A stretch of 14,011 bases of DNA from JALYNX01 sp044867525 (GCA_044867525.1 JBIOVB010000035.1:1-14011), one strand, 5' to 3'. Shown: positions 1 to 7,585, numbered from the stretch's first letter. A program made the numbers and translations. Notes: generated by a model not told the origin, from the letters alone.

Positions 1-1807
1 GCCCAACTACGTGTACCAGCTCGCCGACGAACCGTTGTTTCCCGATCAGTGGTCCTTGGAGAACACCGGTCAAACCGGCGGCAAGGTCGATGCCGACATC
101 GACGCTCTCGACGCCTGGTCCTGGACCACGGGCGAATCCGACGTGGTGGTGGCCATCCTGGATACGGGCATCGCCCTCAACCACTCCGATCTCGCACCCA
201 ACCTATGGGCCAACCCCGGAGAGGTTGGCGGAAATGGCCTCGACGACGACGGCAACGGCTACGTCGATGACGTCCGCGGCTGGGATGCAATCGACAATGA
301 CGCCGATCCGACCGACACCCACGGGCATGGCACGTTTGTTGCCACCACCGCGGTTGCAGCGGTCAACGACATGGGCATGGCCGGGGTGGCTCCCGGCTCG
401 ACTGTCATGGCGATCCGGGTGTGTGACGACAACGGTTGTCCGCTGTCCGCGATCCTGACCGGACTCGCTTACGCTATGGCCAATGGGGCGGATGTGGCCA
501 ACTTGTCGTTTGGCGGTAGCTTCGGGTTGTCCTCCGGATTTGAGGCTGCGGTGCAGGCCAACGTCGACGCCGGGGTCGTCGTGGTCGCCGCAGCCGGAAA
601 CGACGGCCGAAACAACGATCTGATTCCCTTCTATCCGGCGAGCTTCGAAATCGATGGCCTGATAGCGGTCGCCGCATCCGACCACAACGACCTCATGGCC
701 CCGTTTTCGAACTACGGGGCAGATTCGGTCGACCTTGCCGCTCCCGGTCAGAATGTCGTGGGTGGATCCCTGCCCAACGACTTTGGCGTGGGGTCCGGGA
801 CGTCCTTTGCCGCCCCTCACGTGACTGGTGCGGTTGCTCTGGTGAAGGCCATGAGGCTGGACCTGGATCCCCCCGAGATCGCCGACCTGATCCTTCAGTC
901 GGTCGATCGGTTTTCCGCTTTCTCCGGCCGGATGGTCTCCGGGGGGAGGCTCAACGCCGGCGCCGCGTTAGAACAGGCCACCGCACCGGTTGCCATTGCG
1001 GTCGGGACGCCACAGGGCGGTGTCCTGCCTTTCACGGTGCAGTTGAGGGGTGGGCAGTCCTTCGATCCGGTCGGCGAGATCGTGTTGCGGTCGTGGAAAC
1101 TCCCCGATGGCTCTGTGGTGAACACCACCAACACGTCGTGGACGCCACACGCGCCCGGCACTTACAAGGCGACTCTCACCGTGGTCGACGATGACGGTCT
1201 CAGCGATTCGGCGGTGGTTTCGATCACTGCGACCCTTCGTGCCGGTGGCACCTTCGTCGACGACGATGGGCATTTCGCCGAGGGTGCGATCGAGGCGATC
1301 GCCGCCGAGGGGATAACCCAAGGTTGCAACCCACCGGTGAACGACCGCTTCTGCCCTCGCAACCCGGTGACCAGGGGCCAGATGGCGGCTTTCCTCGCCA
1401 GGGCCCTGGGACTCCCGTCAGCATCCCGAGACTTCTTCGACGATGACGACAGTTCCGTCTTCGAGAACGCAATCAACAAGCTGGCAGCCGCAGGCATAAC
1501 CCAAGGCTGCAATCCGCCGGTCAACGACCTCTACTGCCCGGACGAACTGCTGACCAGGGGTGAGATGGCAGCCTTCTTGGCCAGGGCATTCGGTTTGGCC
1601 ACCGGCGTGACCGATGCGTTCCGAGATGACGACGACTCGATCTTTGAGAGGGCGATCGACAGGATGGCAACCGCGGGGATCACCGCAGGTTGCAATCCGC
1701 CGGTCAATGATCGTTACTGCCCTGACTCGGTGACGACCCGTGGTGAGATGGCGGTGTTTCTCGGTCGTGCCCTGAGCCTGCCGCCGATTTACCCGCCCGC
1801 GTCGTAG
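1..1807 (+). CDS. Secreted subtilisin-like serine protease with PKD-like and three SLH-like repeats (5' partial)
   Basis: This is a peptidase S8 (subtilase) gene cut by the left window edge. The reading frame is open from base 2, and the residues before the GTG at 11 (PNYVY) match the usual junction after a subtilase propeptide, so that GTG is not the real start. Numbering from the GTG, the catalytic triad is D51 (ILDTGI), H106 (HGHGT) and S265 (GTSFAAPH), with an AAAGND segment fitting the oxyanion Asn. After the protease domain (about residues 30-325) comes a PKD/Ig-like domain (about 328-410). Three tandem SLH-like repeats of about 60 residues follow (414-594), each with a GIT-x-GCNPP core. 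Signal peptide and propeptide would lie upstream and are not seen. The protein is inferred to be exported and held at the envelope by the repeats. Substrate is unknown. The protease family is near certain; the anchoring role is inferred. Confidence 0.93.
   Translation, partial: PNYVYQLADEPLFPDQWSLENTGQTGGKVDADIDALDAWSWTTGESDVVVAILDTGIALNHSDLAPNLWANPGEVGGNGLDDDGNGYVDDVRGWDAIDNDADPTDTHGHGTFVATTAVAAVNDMGMAGVAPGSTVMAIRVCDDNGCPLSAILTGLAYAMANGADVANLSFGGSFGLSSGFEAAVQANVDAGVVVVAAAGNDGRNNDLIPFYPASFEIDGLIAVAASDHNDLMAPFSNYGADSVDLAAPGQNVVGGSLPNDFGVGSGTSFAAPHVTGAVALVKAMRLDLDPPEIADLILQSVDRFSAFSGRMVSGGRLNAGAALEQATAPVAIAVGTPQGGVLPFTVQLRGGQSFDPVGEIVLRSWKLPDGSVVNTTNTSWTPHAPGTYKATLTVVDDDGLSDSAVVSITATLRAGGTFVDDDGHFAEGAIEAIAAEGITQGCNPPVNDRFCPRNPVTRGQMAAFLARALGLPSASRDFFDDDDSSVFENAINKLAAAGITQGCNPPVNDLYCPDELLTRGEMAAFLARAFGLATGVTDAFRDDDDSIFERAIDRMATAGITAGCNPPVNDRYCPDSVTTRGEMAVFLGRALSLPPIYPPAS
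1250..1795 (+). repeat. Three in-frame SLH-like repeats, about 180 bp each, with paired cysteines
   Basis: Three tandem coding repeats (roughly 1250-1429, 1430-1612, 1613-1795) end the subtilase gene. Each encodes F-x-D-D-D, then a helix ending A-x-x-GIT-x-GCNPPVND-x-[FY]-CP, then T-R-G-[QE]-MA-x-FL-x-RA. The T-R-G-x-MA-x-FL half is the classic SLH signature. The CNPPVND..YCP loop puts two cysteines in each repeat, which suggests a disulphide-closed loop. DNA identity is high only around the GCNPP core, so the copies are old, diverged duplications. Confidence 0.85.
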
Positions 1808-1865
1808 TGAAATCCGGACTCGGTCGGGTTCCAACCGTTGACGCAGTGACGTACTCTCCAAGCCA

Positions 1866-2087
1866 GTGGATGAGCGTCGCCCGGTGAACAACGAGGACCT
1901 GCCCCAGATCCTGGATGCCGCCCAGGTGGCGGAGCTGCTCGGGATGAACGTGCAGATGGTGAGGCGCTACGCCCGCGAGGGCCGGCTCCCCGCCTACAAG
2001 CTGCCCGGGGGACGCACCTTCAAGTTCTTTCGCGACGAGATCCTCGAATTCGTCCGTTCTCACCCGGTGATCGTCGAAGCCGAATAG
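1866..2087 (+). CDS. Small MerR/excisionase-type helix-turn-helix DNA-binding protein
   Basis: A 73-residue protein with one HTH_17 (excisionase/MerR-like) domain. Residues around 15-40 (ILDAAQVAELLGMNVQMVRR) form the helix-turn-helix, followed by YAREGRLPAYKLPGGRTFKF, the wing typical of the family, and a final helix. It probably binds DNA. No integrase, recombinase or phage gene lies nearby, so a chromosomal regulator is more likely than a true excisionase. The start is uncertain: GTG at 1866 has no Shine-Dalgarno sequence, though a TACTCT element at 1852-1857 would allow a leaderless transcript. An in-frame GTG at 1884 would give a 67-residue protein that keeps the whole domain. The gene ends three bases before the end of the convergent DUF2236 gene. 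Confidence 0.8.
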   Translation: MDERRPVNNEDLPQILDAAQVAELLGMNVQMVRRYAREGRLPAYKLPGGRTFKFFRDEILEFVRSHPVIVEAE

Positions 2088-2090
2088 CGG

Positions 2091-3032
2091 TCAGGCCTCG
2101 ATGGCCATCGGCTGCTTGAACCATCCCTCCGGCACCGGCGACCCGGTGCGGATCAGTGCCAGCTGCCAGGACGGCGAGTAGGCAAGCGCCCAGCGCAGGG
2201 CGGTGATCTCCGCCCGTCCCATGACGATTGCTCCTGGAACCTTGGTCAGCCCGAGGATCGACCGCAGGCGAGCGGGCAGGGTGGCAACCGCCGCCTCCAA
2301 GAGGAGCTTGTATCCGAGCTTGAGCCCGGGCTCCAGCGGCGGGTCGCTGAGGAACGAGACGGCATCGGCCATCTCCGGGGAGTGCGCGACCTCGGGGTGT
2401 GCTTCGACCCAGGTGGCGAGCTCGGCGGCCGACTCCGGCATCGGATCCGCGCCGAGCAGCCTCCCGATCCGGGTCTGCTCGTGCACGAACCTGTCCCGAT
2501 CCGTCGCGTCGAGGGGCACCCCACCGAAGGCCTGGTGGGCGACCAGGAACGAATCGGTGAGCACGTTGTGGACCCAGGCCGAGAACCCGGGATCGGCGGC
2601 GTCGTAGGGCCGCCCCCGGCTCGAGGTGCCGGAAACGACGCGGTGGATCCGGCGCACCTGGGCCACCGCGGCTTCTACCTCGGGCATCGCCCCATAGGTG
2701 GTTGCGGTCACATAGGCCGAGGTCCGGGAGAGTCGGCCCAGAGGGTCTTCCCGATAACGGGAGTGGTCGCCGACACCGGCCACCACTTCGGGGTGTGCTG
2801 ATTGGAGGAGAAGCGCCCGGATCCCACCGACCATGGTCGCCACATCCCCGATGACCAGCCACGACACCGAACCCGGACCGAGCAGGCCCGGGTCACCCCG
2901 GTAGTCGAGGGAACGGGCCAGAGGGTAGGGGGCATGCCCGAAGGGGGCGGTGGCCGAGGCCGCGATTCTCTCCCTCAACCCAACGATCAGCCTGCGTGCC
3001 GAGTCGACCGACTCGGCGACCCGCGGCCTCAC
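2091..3032 (-). CDS. DUF2236 family protein (MpaB / latex-clearing-protein-like oxygenase)
   Basis: A 313-residue protein matching the DUF2236 family, which includes the fungal oxygenase MpaB and the haem-b rubber oxygenase Lcp. Visible hallmarks are a WLVIGDVATMVGGIRALLLQ helix, an invariant-looking HPEV (H80) with a following H-S-R-Y (H90), an R-L-S-R-T-S-x-Y-V segment, an I-H-R-V-V-x-G-T-S segment, and YDAADPGFSAWVHNVLTDSFLVAH cut into the usual pattern of D-P-x-x-x-x-WVH. The length suits bacterial members. The GTG start at 3030-3032 is supported by AGAGGG five bases upstream. The gene follows the Sm-like unknown on the same strand with a 61 bp gap and may be co-transcribed. Oxygenase activity, haem binding and substrate are not shown by the sequence; most bacterial members are uncharacterised. 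Confidence 0.85.
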   Translation of the reverse strand: MRPRVAESVDSARRLIVGLRERIAASATAPFGHAPYPLARSLDYRGDPGLLGPGSVSWLVIGDVATMVGGIRALLLQSAHPEVVAGVGDHSRYREDPLGRLSRTSAYVTATTYGAMPEVEAAVAQVRRIHRVVSGTSSRGRPYDAADPGFSAWVHNVLTDSFLVAHQAFGGVPLDATDRDRFVHEQTRIGRLLGADPMPESAAELATWVEAHPEVAHSPEMADAVSFLSDPPLEPGLKLGYKLLLEAAVATLPARLRSILGLTKVPGAIVMGRAEITALRWALAYSPSWQLALIRTGSPVPEGWFKQPMAIEA

Positions 3033-3037
3033 GACGA

Positions 3038-3043
3038 CCCTCT
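3038..3043 (-). promoter_or_regulatory. Ribosome binding site of the DUF2236 gene
   Basis: On the minus strand, AGAGGG sits five bases before the GTG at 3030-3032. It selects this GTG rather than a nearby out-of-frame ATG at about 3058. Confidence 0.55.
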
Positions 3044-3093
3044 TAACCCCTGGTCCATGAGCACGTACTGTCGTCGCAGTGGGTCTCGAGGCT

Positions 3094-3648
3094 TCATCTC
3101 GCTGGGTGCGGTGTGACCACGGCGATTATCAGCTCCAGTGGGACCATCACTCTGAGATGGTCCTGGCGGATTTCGATCTGGTCGCTCGCCACCACCGCCA
3201 CCGAACCAACGAGGGCCCGGCCGTCACCGACCAGGACACGGATCGTCTCCCCTGTGGCCTCGAGCTCCGAGAGCCTGGCCTTGAGGCTGGTAACGCCGGC
3301 CAGCTGTTCGGTACCGGCGTTCCCGTCGGGCTCCAGGGTCCAGGTGGCGCGGTGGAATGGGATCGCAACCTGGTCCTCGGCTCGCTCCAGAGTCACGTAG
3401 TCCGATCCGGCATAGACCACCTGGCCGGTGAAGTTCTGAGCCCCGAGCTCAGCCCGGACCCGCTGCCCGCGGTGCACCCACTCCAGGGCCAGATCGGCGA
3501 GCGTCTGTCGGCGTCTCCGGAGCAGCTCGGTGAGCCGCTCGTCTTCGGCCGCCTCGGCGATCATCTCCCGCCCCGCCTCTCGCAGCACCGACTCCAACTC
3601 GGGATCGGGATTCTCTCGTTCATCCATGTCTTTTCGCGCTCTCGACAT
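3094..3648 (-). CDS. Unrecognised protein: acidic helix plus two putative Sm-like beta barrels
   Basis: I do not recognise this 184-residue protein. It has no signal peptide or membrane segment, so it should be cytoplasmic. Residues 10-58 are charged and probably one long helix (PELESVLREAGREMIAEAAE and on through ELLRRRRQTLADLALEW). Residues about 59-103 and 130-178 each look like a small beta barrel: G-x-x-V-x-A-E-L, then FTGQVVYAGSDYVTLE...VAIPF, and a second similar pattern ALVGSVAVVASDQIEI...VMVPLELI. This strand-turn-D-x-[IV]-x-[IL] layout recalls Sm/Hfq-like folds, but that is a pattern judgement only. The ATG at 3646-3648 gives the longest product; an in-frame ATG seven codons later is equally possible. 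The gene is divergent from the Tad operon with 32 bp between start codons. Confidence 0.75.
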   Translation of the reverse strand: MSRARKDMDERENPDPELESVLREAGREMIAEAAEDERLTELLRRRRQTLADLALEWVHRGQRVRAELGAQNFTGQVVYAGSDYVTLERAEDQVAIPFHRATWTLEPDGNAGTEQLAGVTSLKARLSELEATGETIRVLVGDGRALVGSVAVVASDQIEIRQDHLRVMVPLELIIAVVTPHPAR

Positions 3649-3672
3649 CTAATGGCATCCCGAAGTTAGGTT
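3643..3672 (+). promoter_or_regulatory. Candidate promoter of the Tad operon
   Basis: TCGACA (3643-3648) resembles a -35 box and TAGGTT (3667-3672) fits the actinobacterial TANNNT -10 pattern, with an 18-base spacer. Transcription would begin near 3679-3681, at the GTG start of the first Tad gene, which has no Shine-Dalgarno sequence, so a leaderless message is possible. The -35 box overlaps the start codon of the divergent unknown gene. This rests on visual matching only. Confidence 0.33.
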
Positions 3673-3680
3673 GCGCTGCC

Positions 3681-4355
3681 GTGGGAACGGTCCCCTCTGT
3701 CATGTCGAGGGAAGCGGGCACCTCAATTCCGGCAAAGCCGGTTCGTCGACGACCGTCCATGTCTCACATTCTGATCGCTGTCACGGTCATCCTCGCCTTC
3801 GGCCTCAACTTTCTTGCTCTTCGGGGGCGGGATGCGACGGTTCTGGTGGCTGTCGTGCATCGGGCGATCCCGGAGGGGTCGGCCATCGCCGCCGACGCTG
3901 TGCGTCTGGTCCCGGTGGCTGCCGATTTCGATGCTCTGTCCGGCCTGGTCACCGAAGCAGAGTTGGCAGCCCTCGCTGGACGTGTTGCCAGCCGATCGTT
4001 CGAGGAGGGTGACCTGCTCGATGAGTCTGCCCTGATCTCGGGCGGGGTCGAGGAGGGGCTGCGCACGATGAGCATCCCCGTTGCGGTGGAGCACGCGGCT
4101 GGTGCTCGCATTGTCGTTGGCGACCGCGTCGACGTGATCACCGTGGACGTCGGCGCCGCCCGATATGTCGCCTCCGATCTGCTCGTCGTCTCTCATGCCG
4201 AATTGGAAACCAGTGGTCTCGGTGCCGGGACCTATCACGTCACCGTGGCAGTCGACGCCGATCAGGCATTGGCTCTCGCCGAGGCCATCGCAGGCGAATC
4301 CCTGGAATTGGTCCGCTCAACCGGAGCCAGCCCGGTAACCGGTGGGGAAGGCTGA
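3681..4355 (+). CDS. CpaB/RcpC-like Flp pilus assembly protein (SAF domain)
   Basis: First gene of the Tad operon. The 224-residue protein has a basic N-terminus (KPVRRR), one membrane helix (about 28-47, HILIAVTVILAFGLNFLAL), a SAF domain (about 52-118, with VHRAIPEGSAIAADAVRLVP and SRSFEEGDLLDESAL) and the CpaB/RcpC C-terminal domain (about 125-215, with MSIPVAVEHAAGARIVVGDRVDV). In diderms CpaB/RcpC works with the secretin. No secretin is encoded here, so the periplasm-facing part probably supports the pilus at the cell wall. It is shorter than most homologues. GTG 3681 is the longest start and may be leaderless; ATG 3702 is an alternative and keeps all domains. The 3' end overlaps the start of the tadZ-like gene. 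Confidence 0.83.
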   Translation: MGTVPSVMSREAGTSIPAKPVRRRPSMSHILIAVTVILAFGLNFLALRGRDATVLVAVVHRAIPEGSAIAADAVRLVPVAADFDALSGLVTEAELAALAGRVASRSFEEGDLLDESALISGGVEEGLRTMSIPVAVEHAAGARIVVGDRVDVITVDVGAARYVASDLLVVSHAELETSGLGAGTYHVTVAVDADQALALAEAIAGESLELVRSTGASPVTGGEG

Positions 4356-5454
4356 CTTGGGTCCTGCTCTTGCGCTCGCGGCATCGGCACGTGATTGGCC
4401 GGACCGACTCCATCGCTTCCTGCTCGACCACGGTGGCGGCAGGGTGATGGCCAGGGTCATGGGTCCGGAGCAGGCGGTCCATGACGAATATGAGGTGCTG
4501 CTGATAGACGACGTCTGCTCGTTCCTCACTCCGCGATTGGTGCAAAGGCTCAGGGAGGGCGGACGGGAGATCGTTGGCGTCTACAGCCCTGGTGACGGGC
4601 CCGACGCCAAGCGCCGTCTTCTCGAGTGCGGGATCACCGATGTCATCGAGTCCGATGCTTCGCCCGACGAGTTCCTGGCAGCAGCGATCGCCACGCTGGC
4701 CCACAGCCAGGTTCCGGCGCCGATCCTCCAGCATCGGTCGGAGGGCTACCGCATCGGGGTGGTCGGCTCTGGGCCTGGAACCGGGGTTACCGAGTTGTCG
4801 ATCTCGCTGGCAAGCCACCTGGCGCAGCATCGGGCGACGGTGCTCATGGACCTGAATCAGTCGTGGCCTGCCGTGGCGCAGAGGCTCGATCTGCCGGTTC
4901 ACCCCAACCTGCGCACTGCAGTCGACCTGGCGCATCATGCCCCCGATCGACTGCGCGAGTCTCTTCTCGAGGTTGGCTCATTGGCCATCGTCGGAGGGCT
5001 GGCCAATCCCGGGGCCGCTCACATGGTCTCGGCCCATGAGATCCAGGGCCTCCTCGACGATTTGTGCTCCGGGCAGGGCTTCCTGGTTGCGGATCTCGGC
5101 TCCATTGCGGATAGCGGCGTGGCCACCGCGCTTTACAAGTTCGACGTCTTGCTTCTAGTTGGCGTCGGGACCCCGGTGGGACTCACCCGGCTCATCAGGA
5201 GCGCCGGAGGGCTGTCCCCGGGCCGTGGGGGCGAACTTGTGGTCGTGGTCAACCGGGTATCGGGTAGCGGCCATCGCCGCGATGACATCAGGGCGGAGCT
5301 GGGGCGCTCCTTGGCGGGAGCCCCGTTGATACTCCTCCCCGAGGACGGGCGCCTGGAGCGTGCGGCATGGGACGGAGTGATCTCCGATCGGGGAGGATTC
5401 CATCGCTCGGTCAGGAACGTCGCCCGGATCATCGACGCGAGTCACCAATCGTGA
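4342..5454 (+). CDS. TadZ/CpaE-like pilus localisation protein with degenerate Walker A
   Basis: A 370-residue MinD/ParA-superfamily protein, second in the Tad operon. An N-terminal receiver-like region (about 45-120) contains VLLIDDVCSFLTPRL and ITDVIESDASPDEFLAAAIA; it probably serves as a localisation module. The ATPase-like region begins at 138. Its P-loop reads G142-SGPGTGVTE, so both lysines expected in the deviant Walker A (KGGxGKT) are missing, while the A' strand VLMDLNQ (D170) and the late VVVVNRV and LPEDGRLERAAWDG segments remain. ATP hydrolysis is therefore doubtful; a binding or scaffolding role at the pilus site is inferred. GTG 4342 is the longest start. TTG 4357 is better supported by GGGGAAGG at 4344-4351 and would remove five residues. 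The stop overlaps the cpaF start by four bases. Confidence 0.85.
   Translation: MGKADLGPALALAASARDWPDRLHRFLLDHGGGRVMARVMGPEQAVHDEYEVLLIDDVCSFLTPRLVQRLREGGREIVGVYSPGDGPDAKRRLLECGITDVIESDASPDEFLAAAIATLAHSQVPAPILQHRSEGYRIGVVGSGPGTGVTELSISLASHLAQHRATVLMDLNQSWPAVAQRLDLPVHPNLRTAVDLAHHAPDRLRESLLEVGSLAIVGGLANPGAAHMVSAHEIQGLLDDLCSGQGFLVADLGSIADSGVATALYKFDVLLLVGVGTPVGLTRLIRSAGGLSPGRGGELVVVVNRVSGSGHRRDDIRAELGRSLAGAPLILLPEDGRLERAAWDGVISDRGGFHRSVRNVARIIDASHQS
4344..4351 (+). promoter_or_regulatory. Shine-Dalgarno-like site inside the cpaB end, favouring a TTG start for tadZ
   Basis: GGGGAAGG lies five bases before TTG 4357. The upstream GTG 4342 has no such site, so translation of the tadZ-like gene may begin at TTG 4357, one base after the cpaB stop. 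Confidence 0.4.
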
Positions 5455-6725
5455 CTGTCGACGCCTATCAGGAGATCAGACGACGCGCGTTGGAGCGGAT
5501 TGACGGTTCCGGGCTCGACCCGGTCGAGGACAGCAGATCTCTGCTCGCACTTCTCGAGGAGACGGTGGAGGATTATCAGCGCATGGCACATCTTGGGGAG
5601 GGCCGTTCTCTCGCCGACCCCGAGGAGACGGTGCGGAGGCTCTACCTGTCGGTGTCTGCGCACGGCCCGTTGGGTGGCCTCCTCGATAGAGATGATGTCG
5701 AAGAGGTGTTCATCGAAGGCGACCGTGTCAGCTACCTGGAGGCTGGCGGCTGGCTTCGCGGTCTCGAGTCGCCGACCACGGAGGATGAGAACCGTCAGGT
5801 CGTGGAGCGGCTTCTCGCCGAGACAGACCGTCGACTTGATCGCTCGAATCCGATTGCTCAGGCCCGAGTGCTGGGCGACAGCGCCCGGCTCTCGGTTGTG
5901 ATCCCACCGGTTTCTGACCGACTGTCGGCCACGATTCGTCGCTATGCCCTCCGACGCGAGACGCTGAGCTCGCTGGTTGCGTTGGGATCGCTGTCTCCTG
6001 CGGCGGCGTCGTTCCTCGCAGCCGCGATGCGAGTGTCAGCATCGGTGATCGTCAGCGGCCCACCAGGAGCGGGCAAGACCTCATTCCTTTCAGCATTGAT
6101 CGCGGCGGTGCCCGTCGACCACTGCGTTCGGTCCTGCGAGGAGGTGCGGGAGCTCCACGTCCCTCTGGTTCATGGCTCCTACTACGAGGCGAGGCCTCCA
6201 TCACTGGATGGGAAAGGCGAGATCACTTTGCGTGACCTCGTCAAGGTGACACTGGCCATGCGCCCCGACCTGATCGTTGTCGGTGAGGTCCGTGGTGCCG
6301 AGGCCTTCGAGCTCACCAGGGCGGTGAACGCCGGTTGCGGGATGGTGTGCACCATTCATGCCAACTCAGCCAGGGACGCCCTGGACGCTCTGGTGAATGC
6401 AGCCTTGATGGCGGGGGAAAACGTGCCCGACCGGGTGGTGCGCAAGGTATTCGCGTCTTCGATCGACGTGGTCGTGCATCTCGACCGCGATCTTGATCCG
6501 GGAGACGGCCGGATCCGGCGGCAGACGGCCGAGATCAGGGCCCTGGTGCCGTCGCTGCATGAGGACTTCTCCACGCAGCCCCTCTTTGCCAGGGAGCGGC
6601 TCGGCGCTCCCCTGGAGTGGTCGGGCGCGCTTCCCCCGGATGCATTGACGCGCCGTATCCAGGGAGCCCTCCCTGGGGTGGCGTCTCTGGCCGATCTGAT
6701 GGAGGGGGCGGAGTTCGCATGGTGA
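5451..6725 (+). CDS. cpaF: Tad pilus secretion ATPase TadA/CpaF (type II/IV secretion ATPase)
   Basis: A 424-residue hexameric-type ATPase that powers Flp pilus assembly on the cytoplasmic face of the membrane. The N-terminal region has the family segment G-P-L-G-G-L-L-D-R-D-D-V-E-E-V-F-I (about 70-87). Walker A is G203-PPGAGKTS (K209, T210). The Asp/His boxes lie between, and Walker B is DLIVVGEVRG (273-282, with E279 catalytic). It is followed by TIHANS (301-306), the His box of this family. Length is normal. I chose GTG 5451 because its GTGA overlaps the tadZ stop. The frame is open further upstream to 5367, but that part lies within tadZ and has no homology-like features. No Shine-Dalgarno sequence is seen, so translation is probably coupled. 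Identification is secure. Confidence 0.93.
   Translation: MTVDAYQEIRRRALERIDGSGLDPVEDSRSLLALLEETVEDYQRMAHLGEGRSLADPEETVRRLYLSVSAHGPLGGLLDRDDVEEVFIEGDRVSYLEAGGWLRGLESPTTEDENRQVVERLLAETDRRLDRSNPIAQARVLGDSARLSVVIPPVSDRLSATIRRYALRRETLSSLVALGSLSPAAASFLAAAMRVSASVIVSGPPGAGKTSFLSALIAAVPVDHCVRSCEEVRELHVPLVHGSYYEARPPSLDGKGEITLRDLVKVTLAMRPDLIVVGEVRGAEAFELTRAVNAGCGMVCTIHANSARDALDALVNAALMAGENVPDRVVRKVFASSIDVVVHLDRDLDPGDGRIRRQTAEIRALVPSLHEDFSTQPLFARERLGAPLEWSGALPPDALTRRIQGALPGVASLADLMEGAEFAW
6701..6713 (+). promoter_or_regulatory. Ribosome binding site of tadB
   Basis: GGAGGGGGCGGAG ends five bases before ATG 6719. It sets the tadB start there, rather than further upstream in the same open frame inside cpaF. 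Confidence 0.65.
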
Positions 6726-7585
6726 TCTTCCTCGCCTCGCTTGCCACAGCGATCACTGTGGGGCTGCTGTTGGTCGGGGTATCAGCCAGGGTGCGTCGTG
6801 TTGGTCGCCCGCTCCTTCGGTCTGTGTCGTGGCCTTCACAGGCCGGCCTCGACGTGACACCTGCCCAGTTCTGGCTGACCTCGAGTGCAGCGGCCTGTGG
6901 GACCTACCTCGTGGTGTTCGCGCTCACCTCGCTACCAGTCGTTGCGTTGATGCCTGCACTCGTGGTGGCGACGCTCCCCCGGGCCTACTTCGGCCGGAAG
7001 CGCGCACAGCGGCTCGCTCAAGTCCAGGAGGCATGGCCTGACGGTCTCCGCGACCTGATCGCGTCCGTCCGCTCTGGTGCTTCGCTTCCCAACGCGATCG
7101 AGAGCCTTGCCGGCTTTGGGCCGGCACCGCTTCGTCAAGCCTTTCAGGGGTTTGCCGTCTACTCGAGGAGCCTCGGAGTGGTTCCCGCTCTTGAAATGAT
7201 CAGAGCGGACCTGGCAGACCCCACATCGGATCGAGTCATCGAGGTGGTGATCCTCGCCTATGAGCGAGGGGGTTCAGTGGTGCCAGAGATCCTGTCGGAT
7301 CTCGCCGAAGCCACGACCCGTGACATCTGGACCATGGAGCAGATCAGGTCGGAGGCCTTGGAGCAGAAGATCAATGCCCGAGTGGTGTTCGTGTTGCCCT
7401 GGTTTGTCCTCGTCGCGATCACAGCCAGACAGGGCCCGTTCCGTGACTTCTATTCGTCAAGAGCAGGCGTGATGGTTGCGGTGATTGGGGGCCTCATGAG
7501 CCTCTTGGGGATTGCCATCGCTTCCAGGCTGGGCAGCCAGCCGGCGGAGCCGAGGGTATTTGTCGCCGGGAAGGAGACCTGGTGA
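6719..7585 (+). CDS. tadB: TadB-like pilus assembly platform protein (T2SSF domain)
   Basis: A 288-residue inner-membrane protein. Membrane helices are predicted at about 2-22 (IFLASLATAITVGLLLVGV), 44-80 (two hydrophobic stretches around TYLVVFALTSLPVVALMPAL) and at the C-terminus (about 223-275, ARVVFVLPWFVLVAI and VMVAVIGGLMSLLGIAIA). Between them is a type II secretion F domain with W-P-D-G-L-R-D-L-I-A-S-V-R-S-G-A-S-L and Y-E-R-G-G-x-V-V-P. With TadC it forms the platform on which the TadA ATPase acts. The start ATG 6719 overlaps the cpaF stop. The gene ends in a GTGA overlap with tadC. Family placement is clear; TadB rather than TadC is from order in the operon. Confidence 0.9.
   Translation: MVIFLASLATAITVGLLLVGVSARVRRVGRPLLRSVSWPSQAGLDVTPAQFWLTSSAAACGTYLVVFALTSLPVVALMPALVVATLPRAYFGRKRAQRLAQVQEAWPDGLRDLIASVRSGASLPNAIESLAGFGPAPLRQAFQGFAVYSRSLGVVPALEMIRADLADPTSDRVIEVVILAYERGGSVVPEILSDLAEATTRDIWTMEQIRSEALEQKINARVVFVLPWFVLVAITARQGPFRDFYSSRAGVMVAVIGGLMSLLGIAIASRLGSQPAEPRVFVAGKETW
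7571..7576 (+). promoter_or_regulatory. Ribosome binding site of tadC
   Basis: AAGGAG lies five bases before GTG 7582, which it identifies as the tadC start inside the last codons of tadB. Confidence 0.65.

Noticed and set aside
1838..1857. TTGACG followed by TACTCT before the helix-turn-helix gene, as a promoter
   Set aside because: TTGACG is a good -35 box, but only eight bases separate it from TACTCT, too few for a normal sigma-70 promoter. TACTCT with a weaker upstream -35 remains possible.
1866..3032. Helix-turn-helix gene as the excisionase of an integrated element
   Set aside because: No integrase, attachment repeat or phage gene is nearby, and this domain is common in ordinary actinobacterial regulators.
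3079..3669. Plus-strand open frame opposite the Sm-like unknown (196 codons)
   Set aside because: The minus-strand frame has a regular helix and strand pattern with normal composition. The plus frame is rich in Gly, Arg, His and Pro and has no domain pattern. Neither is recognised, so this choice is the least certain of the strand decisions.
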